64,000 bases of DNA from positions 27,746-91,745 of the forward strand of contig SVFM01000009.1 of assembly GCA_015056865.1 (NCBI GenBank). The letters run 5' to 3'. The translations under genes were made by a program, and so were the position numbers. Each line of letters starts with the position of its first letter. Position 1 is the first letter of the stretch. This stretch comes from Lachnospiraceae bacterium. Its GTDB lineage: Bacteria; Bacillota; Clostridia; Lachnospirales; Lachnospiraceae. The notes beneath the pieces are model-generated. The model worked only from the letters and a program-made list of their open reading frames with translations. It did not search any database and was not told where the DNA came from. This document shows positions 11,413 through 20,921 of the stretch, in pieces.

Positions 11413-12531
11413 TTATGCAAATACCTCATATTCCAATTCCCGGTCCTGACCATAGCCAATACGGGTGATCAAAATCCGATGATTCTTCTTATCGATGGTA
11501 AAAATATCAAAAGCCTGCTCCTGCAGGGTTCCTTCATCGGTTATGGCTCTGCCATCTGATGCAATACTCATAGTCAAAATCCCCTGCTGATACTTCACAA
11601 TATCCTTATGAGTATGTCCTCCCAGCCAAAGAGCAAAATCTCCACCTCCATCGGTGAAGTCCACACTGACCTTGGCAGAAAAAGCAGGCATTTCTTCACA
11701 CTCTGTCTTTCCTTCATAGCAGGTATGCTTTCGGAATGCATCGATCACGCCCCGGATCAATTCATGATTATAGCAGTTATCCCCTTCAAAGGTTTCATGG
11801 GTACACAAAACCACTGTCCACTGGCGGGAAGGCACCTGCAAAGCCACATGAGTAAACCAATCCACCTGTGCCTGGCAATAAGCCATGGTAGTGAACTTGG
11901 GATAAACGGGATGCCCATCCTCCTTCTGTGCATCACTTGGCATATCATGGGTGTCTAGGCCGATATAGCGTACTTTATGAAATACATCATCCACATAAAA
12001 ATAACGTCCGCCTTCTCCAAAAACACGCCCCGGATACTGAGTCTGATGACGGAACATATATTCATAGATCTCTTCCTCGGTGAGATTCTCCGCATAATAA
12101 TCCGGTGCTTCAAAGGTAGAATAGGCGGGATCATGATTTCCCATAACCCATAACATCTTATCCTCAATCTCGCGAAACAGTCTGCGCACAGCCTCAATCT
12201 CACTGATCAGGTGTTCCTTGGGCGTGATACCAAAGCCGGATACAAAATCTCCTGCCAGAAATGCATAAGGAATCCCACACTCTTCCATGATCTTTTTCAT
12301 GATTGCCGGAGAATGCATGGCATTACAGCTCAAATGAAAATCTGCAATGGCACCAAAACTGGCAGCATCAATCCCGGCACTGATCTGCTTTTGATGTATG
12401 GAATGGATTTTTTCTTCCAAATACTTCACCCAATATCTGGGGATCACACGAAACTCTTCCGGATGAAGTCTTCTGACTTCTTCTATCCGTTCCTCATCCG
12501 TTTTCAAAACACCGCAGGTAAATATACTCAT
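11413..12531 (-). CDS. Metallophosphoesterase family protein
   Basis: ADFHLSCNAMH, VMGNHDPAYS, LCTHETFEGD and LGGHTHKDI phosphoesterase motifs. Start at MSIFTCGVLKT. Confidence 0.75.
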   Translation of the reverse strand: MSIFTCGVLKTDEERIEEVRRLHPEEFRVIPRYWVKYLEEKIHSIHQKQISAGIDAASFGAIADFHLSCNAMHSPAIMKKIMEECGIPYAFLAGDFVSGFGITPKEHLISEIEAVRRLFREIEDKMLWVMGNHDPAYSTFEAPDYYAENLTEEEIYEYMFRHQTQYPGRVFGEGGRYFYVDDVFHKVRYIGLDTHDMPSDAQKEDGHPVYPKFTTMAYCQAQVDWFTHVALQVPSRQWTVVLCTHETFEGDNCYNHELIRGVIDAFRKHTCYEGKTECEEMPAFSAKVSVDFTDGGGDFALWLGGHTHKDIVKYQQGILTMSIASDGRAITDEGTLQEQAFDIFTIDKKNHRILITRIGYGQDRELEYEVFA

Positions 12532-12550
12532 AAAATCACCTCTGTTTTTC

Positions 12551-14107
12551 CTAAAACACCCTAGTGGTCCACTTGGTGCAGTCCCATACCTGGGTTGCCA
12601 ATCCCTGATAAAACTCCGGCTCATGACAAACCATTAAAATACTGCCTTTATACTCTTTTAATGCACGTTTCAGTTCTTCCTTGGCATCCACATCCAAATG
12701 GTTTGTGGGCTCGTCCAAAAGCAGAATATTGGTATTGCGGTTGATCAGCTTACAGAGTCTTACTTTTGCCTGTTCTCCACCGCTTAAAACCTTTACCTTG
12801 CTTTCGATATGCTTGGTGGTGAGACCACATTTTGCCAGAGCAGAGCGAACTTCATACTGGGTGAAGGCCGGGAATTCCTGCCAAATCTCCTCCAGGCAGC
12901 TATTGTCCGGCATGTTGCTCATCTCCTGCTCAAAATAGCCAATCTCCAGATAATCCCCCTGCTCCACCTTGCCGGAAATCGGTGGTATCAGGCCCAGAAT
13001 ACTCTTTAAAAGCGTGGTCTTTCCAATGCCGTTTGCCCCGGTAAGTACAATTTTTTCTCCGCGCTCCATGGACAGGTTTAAGGGACTGGACAAGGGCTCA
13101 TCATATCCGATCACCAAATCCTTTGTCTCGAAAATATAACGCCCCGGCGTTCTTGCCTCCCGGAAGTAAAACTCCGGCTTGGGCTTTTCTGCCGCCAACT
13201 CGATCACATCCATCTTATCCAGCTTTTTCTGCCTGGACATTGCCATATTCCGTGTGGCTACTCTTGCCTTGTTTCTGGCCACAAAATCCTTCAGATCCGC
13301 AATCTCCTTCTGCTGACGATTATAGGCCGCCTCCAGCTGAGACTTCTTCATGGCATAAACTTCCTGAAACTTGTCGTAGTCCCCCACATAACGATTCAAT
13401 TCCTGATTGTCCATGTGATAGATCAGATTGATCACACTGTTCAGGAACGGTATATCATGACTGATCAGGATAAATGCATTCTCATATTCATTCAGATAGC
13501 GCTTCAGCCACTCAATGTGCTCTGCATCCAGATAGTTGGTAGGCTCATCCAAAAGCAAAATGTCCGGTTTTTCCAAAAGCAGCTTGCCCAAAAGCACCTT
13601 GGTGCGTTGTCCGCCTGACAACTCTGTAACATCCCTGTCCAAACCAATGTCAGCCAGACCAAGGGCCCTTCCAACTTCCTCTACCTTGGAGTCGATCATA
13701 TAAAAATCATGCAGGGTGAGAAGATCCTGGATCGTGCCAAGTTCCTCCATCCAGGCTTCCAATTCCTCCGGAGTAGCCTCTCCCATCTTATCGCAGATTT
13801 CATTCATCTGGGTTTCCAATTCAAATAAAAAGTCAAAGGCAGATGCCAGCACATCCCGGATTGTCATGCCGGCCTCCAAAACAGTATGCTGATCCAGATA
13901 ACCTACACGGACATTCTTTGCCCACTCAATTTTCCCCTCGTCTGGCATCAGTTTCCCGGTTATGATATTCATAAAGGTGGATTTACCTTCGCCGTTAGCA
14001 CCCACCAAGCCGATATGTTCGCCTTTTAGCAGCCTGAATGAAACATCATTGAAAATAGCCCGATCTCCAAAACCATGGGTCAAATGTTCTACGTTTAATA
14101 TACTCAT
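12551..14107 (-). CDS. ABC-F family ATP-binding cassette protein
   Basis: Two ABC domains (GANGEGKST/LSGGQRTKV/LLLDEPTNYLD and GANGIGKTT/LSGGEQAKV/LLLDEPTNHLD), no TMs. Confidence 0.93.
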   Translation of the reverse strand: MSILNVEHLTHGFGDRAIFNDVSFRLLKGEHIGLVGANGEGKSTFMNIITGKLMPDEGKIEWAKNVRVGYLDQHTVLEAGMTIRDVLASAFDFLFELETQMNEICDKMGEATPEELEAWMEELGTIQDLLTLHDFYMIDSKVEEVGRALGLADIGLDRDVTELSGGQRTKVLLGKLLLEKPDILLLDEPTNYLDAEHIEWLKRYLNEYENAFILISHDIPFLNSVINLIYHMDNQELNRYVGDYDKFQEVYAMKKSQLEAAYNRQQKEIADLKDFVARNKARVATRNMAMSRQKKLDKMDVIELAAEKPKPEFYFREARTPGRYIFETKDLVIGYDEPLSSPLNLSMERGEKIVLTGANGIGKTTLLKSILGLIPPISGKVEQGDYLEIGYFEQEMSNMPDNSCLEEIWQEFPAFTQYEVRSALAKCGLTTKHIESKVKVLSGGEQAKVRLCKLINRNTNILLLDEPTNHLDVDAKEELKRALKEYKGSILMVCHEPEFYQGLATQVWDCTKWTTRVF

Positions 14108-14130
14108 AATGTCAATCCAACTTCTCTACT

Positions 14131-15189
14131 TTAGTCTGCAAGTTCATGAAAAGTAATGCAATTAGGCCTGTCAACCGGGATATCTTTACTGCACATAGTC
14201 ATGATATGTTTCTCCATATCCACCTTAAAAAAAGTCATGGTATTGGATTCGTGATTCAAAGAGACCAAATGTCTATTATCCGGAAACAGGGAAGCATCCT
14301 TGGGGTAATCGCCACTGATAGGCAGATTAAATAGCTTGGCTAGCATTCCACTGTCTTGATCCACACTGTAGATCGTCACCGTATTCTCTCCGGCTGTAGA
14401 TGCCAGAACATACTGATAGTCCATAGAAAAACTCAGGGCACTTGCAGAAGAAAAATAATTTCTTTTTTTGCCCTCGGTGGTTTCGATGGTCTGTATCTTC
14501 TCAAAGTGGGGCACGCCCTTCTTCTCACTGTATTCATAAACCGTTATGTTACAAGCCAGCTCATGGACTACATAGATAAATCTGCCGTCCTTGGACATCT
14601 TAATATGCCTGGGTGCAGTCTCCATATCTCCTCTCAAAACATCCGCCAATTTCAGGGTACCCCTGACTCCATCCAGACGATATACATTTACATGATCCAT
14701 CCCCTGATCGGCTACCAATAAATATTTGTTGTCATGGGTCATTCTTGCACAGGTAATATGTGGACGAAAATTCCGCTCCGCAACACTTCCCAGTCCCTTG
14801 TGATATACCTCATCCGTAATTTCTCCAACGGCACCATCTTCCCGCAACCGCAATACTGTCAGCTTACCGTCGTGGTAACCGGCCACAAACAAATATCGGT
14901 CCTCATAATCCGTAGAAAGATAACATCCCCGCATACCATTGATAGGAGCATGGTTGATCAGTTCCAGCCCTCCATCTCCCTTAATGTGATAGGCTTCCAC
15001 TCCAAAGTCTGTGATGGAATACAGATTCTTTTTGTTTTTAGATATGGAGACGTAAGAAGAATTCGTGATCTCCACCTCGTCCTTCTCCTGAAAAGATCCA
15101 TTTTCCATGTCTACGTCATAAATTTTTATACCATGCTTATCACCCATTGTATAAGTAGAAACATAAGCAACGTATTTCTTTTTTTTCAT
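14131..15189 (-). CDS. Lactonase-family beta-propeller protein (YkgB/Pgl-like)
   Basis: HITCARMTHDNKYLLVADQGMDHVNVYRLD... repeat architecture of the 7-bladed lactonase family. Confidence 0.8.
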   Translation of the reverse strand: MKKKKYVAYVSTYTMGDKHGIKIYDVDMENGSFQEKDEVEITNSSYVSISKNKKNLYSITDFGVEAYHIKGDGGLELINHAPINGMRGCYLSTDYEDRYLFVAGYHDGKLTVLRLREDGAVGEITDEVYHKGLGSVAERNFRPHITCARMTHDNKYLLVADQGMDHVNVYRLDGVRGTLKLADVLRGDMETAPRHIKMSKDGRFIYVVHELACNITVYEYSEKKGVPHFEKIQTIETTEGKKRNYFSSASALSFSMDYQYVLASTAGENTVTIYSVDQDSGMLAKLFNLPISGDYPKDASLFPDNRHLVSLNHESNTMTFFKVDMEKHIMTMCSKDIPVDRPNCITFHELAD

Positions 15190-15334
15190 AAGAGCATCCC
15201 TCCGTGCCTGTCCATAATGATGTTATTATACAATAATTTTTCATGTTTGTCAGCAGGCAAAAATATGCGTTGCTTTTTTGGTCGAAAAAGTATAAAATAT
15301 TGCCTGTATAGTACTTTTTTGGAGGATGAATGGA

Positions 15335-16411
15335 ATGAAGAATGTTTTGGTGAATTTGGAGCATATCTCCAAGTCCTACGACGGGCAGTTAGTGCTCGAT
15401 GATCTGAATCTTTACATTCGGGAAAATGAGTTTTTGACGCTCCTTGGTCCCAGTGGCTGCGGCAAAACTACCACCCTTCGTATTTTGGGCGGTTTTGAGA
15501 CTCCCGATACAGGTCGTGTTGTGTTTGAAGGCCGTGATATTACCAATCTTCCCCCAAATAAAAGACAGCTCAACACTGTCTTTCAAAAGTATGCTCTTTT
15601 TCCTCATATGAACATTGCGGAAAATATTGCTTTCGGCCTGAAGATCAAGGGCAAAAGCAAATCTTACATTGATGATAAAATTAAATACGCCTTAAAACTT
15701 GTGAACCTGGACGGTTATGAAAAAAGAATGCCCGACTCCCTAAGCGGCGGTCAGCAGCAACGTATCGCCATCGCCAGAGCCATCGTAAATGAGCCCAAGC
15801 TCCTGCTTTTGGACGAGCCTTTGGGCGCCCTGGATCTGAAACTGCGTCAAGATATGCAGTACGAATTGATCCGTTTGAAAAATGAACTTGGCATTACTTT
15901 CATCTATGTCACCCACGATCAGGAAGAAGCCCTTACCATGTCCGATACCATCGTGGTTATGAACCAGGGCTACATCCAACAGATTGGTTCCCCTGAGCGC
16001 ATCTACAATGAGCCGGAGAACGCCTTTGTTGCAGACTTTATCGGAGACAGCAACATCATTGGCGCCACCATGATCGAAGATCGCCTGGTAAATATTCTGG
16101 GCTACCGTTTTGCCTGTGTAGACGAAGGTTTCGGCCGCAACAAGCCGGTTGACGTGGTGATCCGTCCGGAAGATGTGGAACTGACCAAAGACCCTGCCGA
16201 GGGTACGATCCAGGGTGTTGTCAGTCACCTGATCTTCAAAGGCGTTCACTATGAAATGGAAGTACAGGCCTGCGGCTTTGAGTGGCTGGTTCACTCCACC
16301 GGCATGTTCCCGGTGGGAACGCCTGTAGGTATCAAGGTGGATCCATTTAATATCCAGATTATGCACAAGCCTGCATCCGAGGACGAGGAGGCCGTAGGTG
16401 TCAATGAATAA
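15335..16411 (+). CDS. potA: Spermidine/putrescine ABC transporter ATP-binding protein
   Basis: Walker [28 protein letters not shown]-like C-terminus; followed by potBCD. Confidence 0.93.
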   Translation: MKNVLVNLEHISKSYDGQLVLDDLNLYIRENEFLTLLGPSGCGKTTTLRILGGFETPDTGRVVFEGRDITNLPPNKRQLNTVFQKYALFPHMNIAENIAFGLKIKGKSKSYIDDKIKYALKLVNLDGYEKRMPDSLSGGQQQRIAIARAIVNEPKLLLLDEPLGALDLKLRQDMQYELIRLKNELGITFIYVTHDQEEALTMSDTIVVMNQGYIQQIGSPERIYNEPENAFVADFIGDSNIIGATMIEDRLVNILGYRFACVDEGFGRNKPVDVVIRPEDVELTKDPAEGTIQGVVSHLIFKGVHYEMEVQACGFEWLVHSTGMFPVGTPVGIKVDPFNIQIMHKPASEDEEAVGVNE

Positions 16412-17213
16412 AAAACTTCTCTCCGCCCCCTACCTGCTGTGGGCGGCAGCCTTCATCATTATCCCCTTGCTTATGGTGCTGTACTACGGCTTTACCGATA
16501 AGACAGGGGCCTTTACACTGGAAAATATAGCCGCCATTGCCACCGCAGAGCATGGAAAGGCCCTTTGGCTCTCTCTCCTGCTTTCTCTGACAAGCACACT
16601 GATCTGTCTGCTCCTTGCCTATCCACTGGCCATGATCCTTGCCAAAAGCAACAAGGGAAAATCCTTTTTGGTACTCCTTTTTGTACTTCCCATGTGGATG
16701 AATTTCCTTCTGCGTACCTTGGCCTGGCTGACCTTACTGGAAAAAACAGGTGTGATCAATAATATTTTAAAACTGATTGGTCTGCCTGCACTAAATATCA
16801 TCAATACTCCTGCAGCCATTATCTTGGGCATGGTCTACAATTTCCTGCCCTTTATGATCCTGCCCCTGTACAATGCCCTGACGAAGATCGACTCCAATGT
16901 GATCAACGGTGCAAGAGATTTGGGTGCTGACGGTTTTCAGACCTTTCTGAAGATCATCTTCCCCTTAAGTATCCCGGGTGTGATCAGCGGTATCACCATG
17001 GTATTTGTCCCTGCTCTTACCACTTTTGTAATTTCCACTATTCTGGGCGGGAACAAGATTCTTCTCATCGGCAACGTGATCGAGATGGAATTTACCACCA
17101 CTGGCAACTGGAATCTGGGCAGTGGACTTTCTATCGTACTTATGATCTTTATTGTACTAAACATGGTTCTTTCTGCAATATTCGATAAAGAAGGGGAGGG
17201 AACTGCCTTATGA
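16404..17213 (+). CDS. potB: Spermidine/putrescine ABC transporter permease
   Basis: 6-TM permease with the EAA-like loop [30 protein letters not shown] start at 16398 is the alternative. Confidence 0.9.
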   Translation: MNKKLLSAPYLLWAAAFIIIPLLMVLYYGFTDKTGAFTLENIAAIATAEHGKALWLSLLLSLTSTLICLLLAYPLAMILAKSNKGKSFLVLLFVLPMWMNFLLRTLAWLTLLEKTGVINNILKLIGLPALNIINTPAAIILGMVYNFLPFMILPLYNALTKIDSNVINGARDLGADGFQTFLKIIFPLSIPGVISGITMVFVPALTTFVISTILGGNKILLIGNVIEMEFTTTGNWNLGSGLSIVLMIFIVLNMVLSAIFDKEGEGTAL

Positions 17214-18001
17214 TCAAGACAACAGCCCAGCGCATATACGTGGCGCTGATCTTTATCTTTTTATACGCCCCCATTGCCACCCTGATGGTATTGTCCTTTA
17301 ATGCCAGCAAATCCAGGGCAAAGTGGGGTGGCTTTACCTTCAAGTGGTACGCCTCCCTTTTTGAAAATGAAGCCATATTAAAAGCACTGGGAAACACCCT
17401 GCTCATTGCTTTTTTGTCTGCAATCTTTGCAACGCTTATCGGCACAGCCGCCTGCATTGCCATGCAACACATGAAGCGAAAGGGACGTGCTCTCCTAATT
17501 GGAATCGCTAATATCCCCATGCTGAATGCCGAGATCGTTACCGGTATCTCCCTGATGTTGCTTTTTATTTTTCTGGGCATTAAGTTCGGATTTATGACGA
17601 TCTTGCTTGCGCACATCACTTTTAATATACCTTATGTGATCTTAAGTGTTATGCCCCGCGTCAAGCAGCTCAGCCCCAGCACCTATGAGGCCGCCCTTGA
17701 CCTTGGTGCCTCCCATCTGCAAGCGTTTTTCAAGGTTGTATTTCCGGATATCCTGCCAGGTATCGTCTCCGGTTTTATCATGGCTTTTACCATGTCGCTG
17801 GATGATTTTATCATTACCTACTTTACAAAAGGCGCAGGAATTGATACATTATCTACGAAGATATATACAGAGGTACGAAAGGGCATCAAACCGGAAATGT
17901 ATGCACTCTCCACCCTGATCTTCGTGACAGTGCTGATCCTTTTGCTTCTGGTCAATTATGCTCCCAGAAAAAAACAGGATACACACTCCGCAAAAAAATA
18001 A
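17210..18001 (+). CDS. potC: Spermidine/putrescine ABC transporter permease
   Basis: Permease with ALDLGASHLQAFFKVVFPDILPGIVSGF; overlaps potB by 4 nt. Confidence 0.9.
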   Translation: MIKTTAQRIYVALIFIFLYAPIATLMVLSFNASKSRAKWGGFTFKWYASLFENEAILKALGNTLLIAFLSAIFATLIGTAACIAMQHMKRKGRALLIGIANIPMLNAEIVTGISLMLLFIFLGIKFGFMTILLAHITFNIPYVILSVMPRVKQLSPSTYEAALDLGASHLQAFFKVVFPDILPGIVSGFIMAFTMSLDDFIITYFTKGAGIDTLSTKIYTEVRKGIKPEMYALSTLIFVTVLILLLLVNYAPRKKQDTHSAKK

Positions 18002-18019
18002 ACCATATTTTAAGAAAGA

Positions 18020-19099
18020 ATGAGGAAAAAGTTAAAGCGAATGAAAAAATGGATTTCTTTAGTACTGTGTATTACACTTTTCACCACTCTTTTTGCGGGC
18101 TGCGGCTCCACCGACACTCCTAACGGCGAAGTATATGTTTTTAACTGGGGAGAATATATTGATGAGGAAACCATCAAGATGTTTGAAAAAGAAACAGGCA
18201 TTGATGTGATTTATGAAGAGTTCCAGACAAATGAAGAAATGTATCCCAAGGTAGAGGCAGGCGCCACCACCTATGATATCGTGTGTCCTTCCGATTATAT
18301 GATCGCCAAAATGGTGGATAATAACATGCTGGCTGAGCTGAACTGGGACAATCTTCCCAATGCAAAACAGCACATTGGTGCCCAGTATTATGAAAAATCC
18401 GAGGAATTTGACCCCGGAAACAAATACTCTGTTCCTTACTGCTGGGGCACAGTCGGTATCCTGTACAACACATCTATGGTAAAAGAACCGGTTACCAGCT
18501 GGTCTATTTTATGGGATGAGGATTACAAGGACAACATTCTTATGCAAAGTTCCGTCCGCGACCTGTTCATGGTAGGTTTGAAGCTGAACGGATATTCCAT
18601 GAACTCTACCGACAAGGAGGAACTTGACGCGGCCAAACAGTCCCTCATAGAGCAAAAACCTCTGGTTCAGGCTTACGTGATCGACCAGGTCCGTGACAAA
18701 ATGATTGGTGGTGAGGCTGCACTGGGCGTAATCTATTCCGGAGAAGCAATTTACACCCAGAGGGAGAACCCTGATCTGGAATACGTAGTTCCTGAAGAAG
18801 GTTCCAACGTATGGATCGATTCCTGGTGCATTTTGAAGGATGCTCCCAACAAAGAAAATGCAGAAAAATTCATTGACTTTATGTGCCGTCCTGAGATTGC
18901 ACTGATGAATTTTGAATATATCACTTACTCCACCCCCAATGACTCTGCCAGAGAACTGATTGAGGATGAGGATATCCGCAACTCCAAGATTGCTTTCCCG
19001 GATCTGTCCGAATATAACGATATGGAAACTTTTTCCTATCTGGGAGACGAGGCAGATGAGTATCTGAACAACCTTTATAAAGAAGTTATGTCGAACTAA
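18020..19099 (+). CDS. potD: Spermidine/putrescine-binding lipoprotein
   Basis: Lipobox LFAGC; VYVFNWGEYIDEETIKMFEKETGIDVIYEEFQTNEEM. Confidence 0.92.
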   Translation: MRKKLKRMKKWISLVLCITLFTTLFAGCGSTDTPNGEVYVFNWGEYIDEETIKMFEKETGIDVIYEEFQTNEEMYPKVEAGATTYDIVCPSDYMIAKMVDNNMLAELNWDNLPNAKQHIGAQYYEKSEEFDPGNKYSVPYCWGTVGILYNTSMVKEPVTSWSILWDEDYKDNILMQSSVRDLFMVGLKLNGYSMNSTDKEELDAAKQSLIEQKPLVQAYVIDQVRDKMIGGEAALGVIYSGEAIYTQRENPDLEYVVPEEGSNVWIDSWCILKDAPNKENAEKFIDFMCRPEIALMNFEYITYSTPNDSARELIEDEDIRNSKIAFPDLSEYNDMETFSYLGDEADEYLNNLYKEVMSN

Positions 19100-19113
19100 G
19101 GAGGTTACCTGAT

Positions 19114-19965
19114 ATGTATCAATTTCCTATCGGAGCCATCGTAGACTGCTTCGGCCTGGAGCTTCACGAGGCGATCAAAACCGCTGCCAGAATCGGTGCC
19201 AATGGTCTTCAGATGTACTCTACCACCGGTGCCAATTCTCCCGAGAACCTGGTTGGTCAAAAAAGGAAGGATCTGCTTTCCTTTGTAAAAGACAATGGAC
19301 TAGTTTTCTCAGCTATCTGCGGTGATCTGGGTCAGGGATTTATGCATCGGGAGAAAAATCCTATGCTTATCGAAAAATCAAAGCGCATCATGGATCTGGC
19401 CAAGGACCTAGAGTCTGACGTGGTAACCACCCATATCGGTGTGGTTCCGGCAGATCGAAACCATGAAAGATATAAGATCATGCAGGAGGCATGCTTTGAG
19501 CTGGCTCAGTATGCAGACAGTATGGGATCTCACTTTGCTATCGAAACCGGCCCTGAAACTGCAGCTGTATTAAAAGCATTCTTGGATGATCTGGGCTCCA
19601 CCGGTGTTGCAGTCAATCTGGACCCGGCTAATCTGGTCATGGTAACCGGTGACGATCCGGTGGCCGCCGTTTATACTCTGCAAAAGTACATTGTACACAC
19701 CCACGCCAAGGACGGGGTCAATCTTCGCAAATGCGATCCGGAGATCATCTACCGTGCTATCGAGCATGATAATTGGGACAACGAACCCTCCTTCAAAGAA
19801 GTGCCTTTAGGACAGGGCTCTGTGGATTTCCCTAAGTATATGAAAGCCTTGGAAGACATTGGCTATAAGGGCTTTTTGACCATTGAACGGGAATGCGGAA
19901 AGGATCCCGCAGCAGACATCACTATGGCCGCTGATTTTCTGCGACAGATTATGAAAAATAACTAA
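19114..19965 (+). CDS. Sugar phosphate isomerase/epimerase (AP endonuclease family 2 TIM barrel)
   Basis: 283 aa xylose-isomerase-like TIM barrel (GANGLQMYST, HIGVVPADRNHERY, VHTHAKDGV, ERECGKDP). Confidence 0.82.
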   Translation: MYQFPIGAIVDCFGLELHEAIKTAARIGANGLQMYSTTGANSPENLVGQKRKDLLSFVKDNGLVFSAICGDLGQGFMHREKNPMLIEKSKRIMDLAKDLESDVVTTHIGVVPADRNHERYKIMQEACFELAQYADSMGSHFAIETGPETAAVLKAFLDDLGSTGVAVNLDPANLVMVTGDDPVAAVYTLQKYIVHTHAKDGVNLRKCDPEIIYRAIEHDNWDNEPSFKEVPLGQGSVDFPKYMKALEDIGYKGFLTIERECGKDPAADITMAADFLRQIMKNN

Positions 19966-19971
19966 ACGATA

Positions 19972-20014
19972 ATCCCCCTTTTGCCTGACTTATATTGCCG
20001 GACAAAAGGGGGAA
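19972..20014. terminator. Rho-independent terminator hairpin
   Basis: CCCCCTTTTGCCTGA...CCGGACAAAAGGGGG. Confidence 0.65.
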
Positions 20015-20022
20015 TCCATTAT

Positions 20023-20343
20023 TTATGATTTTTCTTCACAACCGCATGTGTCATTATTTCTGGAACAATCTCTGGACCAAGGGGGCGGTGTCATCCCTTT
20101 ATCTCTGTCACGATCTCTGTCTCTGCCGCAGTTGCAATCGTTATCGCAGTCCCTGTTTCTGCCCCAGTCTCTTCTGTCATCATCGCAGTCCCTTCTGTTG
20201 TCATGGTGATGATGATGATGATCATGATCACAACCGCAACCGTGATCACAATCCTTGTCTCCACAAGTACCCCAATCATTTCTGTTCCCACCACAAAGCA
20301 GGAGGAATAAAATAAGCATACAACAATTCATAAAAATACTCAC
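20023..20343 (-). CDS. Small His/Asp/Cys-rich protein with N-terminal hydrophobic segment (putative metal binding)
   Basis: MSIFMNCCMLILFLLLCGGNRNDWGTCGDKDCDHGCGCDHDHHHHHHDNRRDCDDDRRDWGRNRDCDNDCNCGRDRDRDRDK... Candidate terminators lie on the far side. Confidence 0.55.
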   Translation of the reverse strand: MSIFMNCCMLILFLLLCGGNRNDWGTCGDKDCDHGCGCDHDHHHHHHDNRRDCDDDRRDWGRNRDCDNDCNCGRDRDRDRDKGMTPPPWSRDCSRNNDTCGCEEKS

Positions 20344-20390
20344 TTAAGTGTCTTTATTCTATCTTATTCCTCTGCCACAAAAATGTGCCC

Positions 20391-20921
20391 TCAATGAATC
20401 AAATTCTCTCTGATGTACCGAAACGTGTCCTTTTCTCCCTTTTCCGCCATCAAGGTGAGCAAAAACTCCAGTTTCTTCTTTGTATACTCATGTATAATAG
20501 GGGAATCCTTTCCCTTTTTGTAATACTCCAGCGGAGCAGAAGCCGTATAATTCTTCCCAAGATAAACCTTGCAGGCTGCGATCCTGTCCATCATCATCTC
20601 CGCAATATATTTATCCGGCATAGGCACCGGAATAATGCCTGTAGGCGATTCTTTCAAGGAATAATCCACCCAGTATTCATAATGATGTTTGTTCCTCCCC
20701 TTATGATGCAGCCATGCGGAAGAATACCCCTTCTCTTCGCGTTCTGCATTATTGGGACTTCTGTTGCCTTGAAAATATCTGGCTCCCACCAAAAACTCTG
20801 TAGGGCTGTATTTGGACAAATCATGGGCCAGTCCCTGCCTGTATAGGCCTACCGCAAAACAGCCCTTCATTACCAGCCATTTATGATATGTGATCGTCTT
20901 AAAATGTTTCCACGCTTTCAT
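20391..20921 (-). CDS. DUF5662-like protein
   Basis: MKAWKHFKTITYHKWLVMKGCFAVGLYRQGLAHDLSKYSPTEF..., HHKGRNKHHYEYWVDY; start overlaps the upstream stop by 4 nt (ATGA). Confidence 0.75.
   Translation of the reverse strand: MKAWKHFKTITYHKWLVMKGCFAVGLYRQGLAHDLSKYSPTEFLVGARYFQGNRSPNNAEREEKGYSSAWLHHKGRNKHHYEYWVDYSLKESPTGIIPVPMPDKYIAEMMMDRIAACKVYLGKNYTASAPLEYYKKGKDSPIIHEYTKKKLEFLLTLMAEKGEKDTFRYIRENLIH

Noticed and set aside
19995-20315. Plus-strand Cys/His-rich ORF
   Set aside because: Antisense of the His/Asp-rich minus-strand ORF; it lacks a leader and begins within the terminator region.
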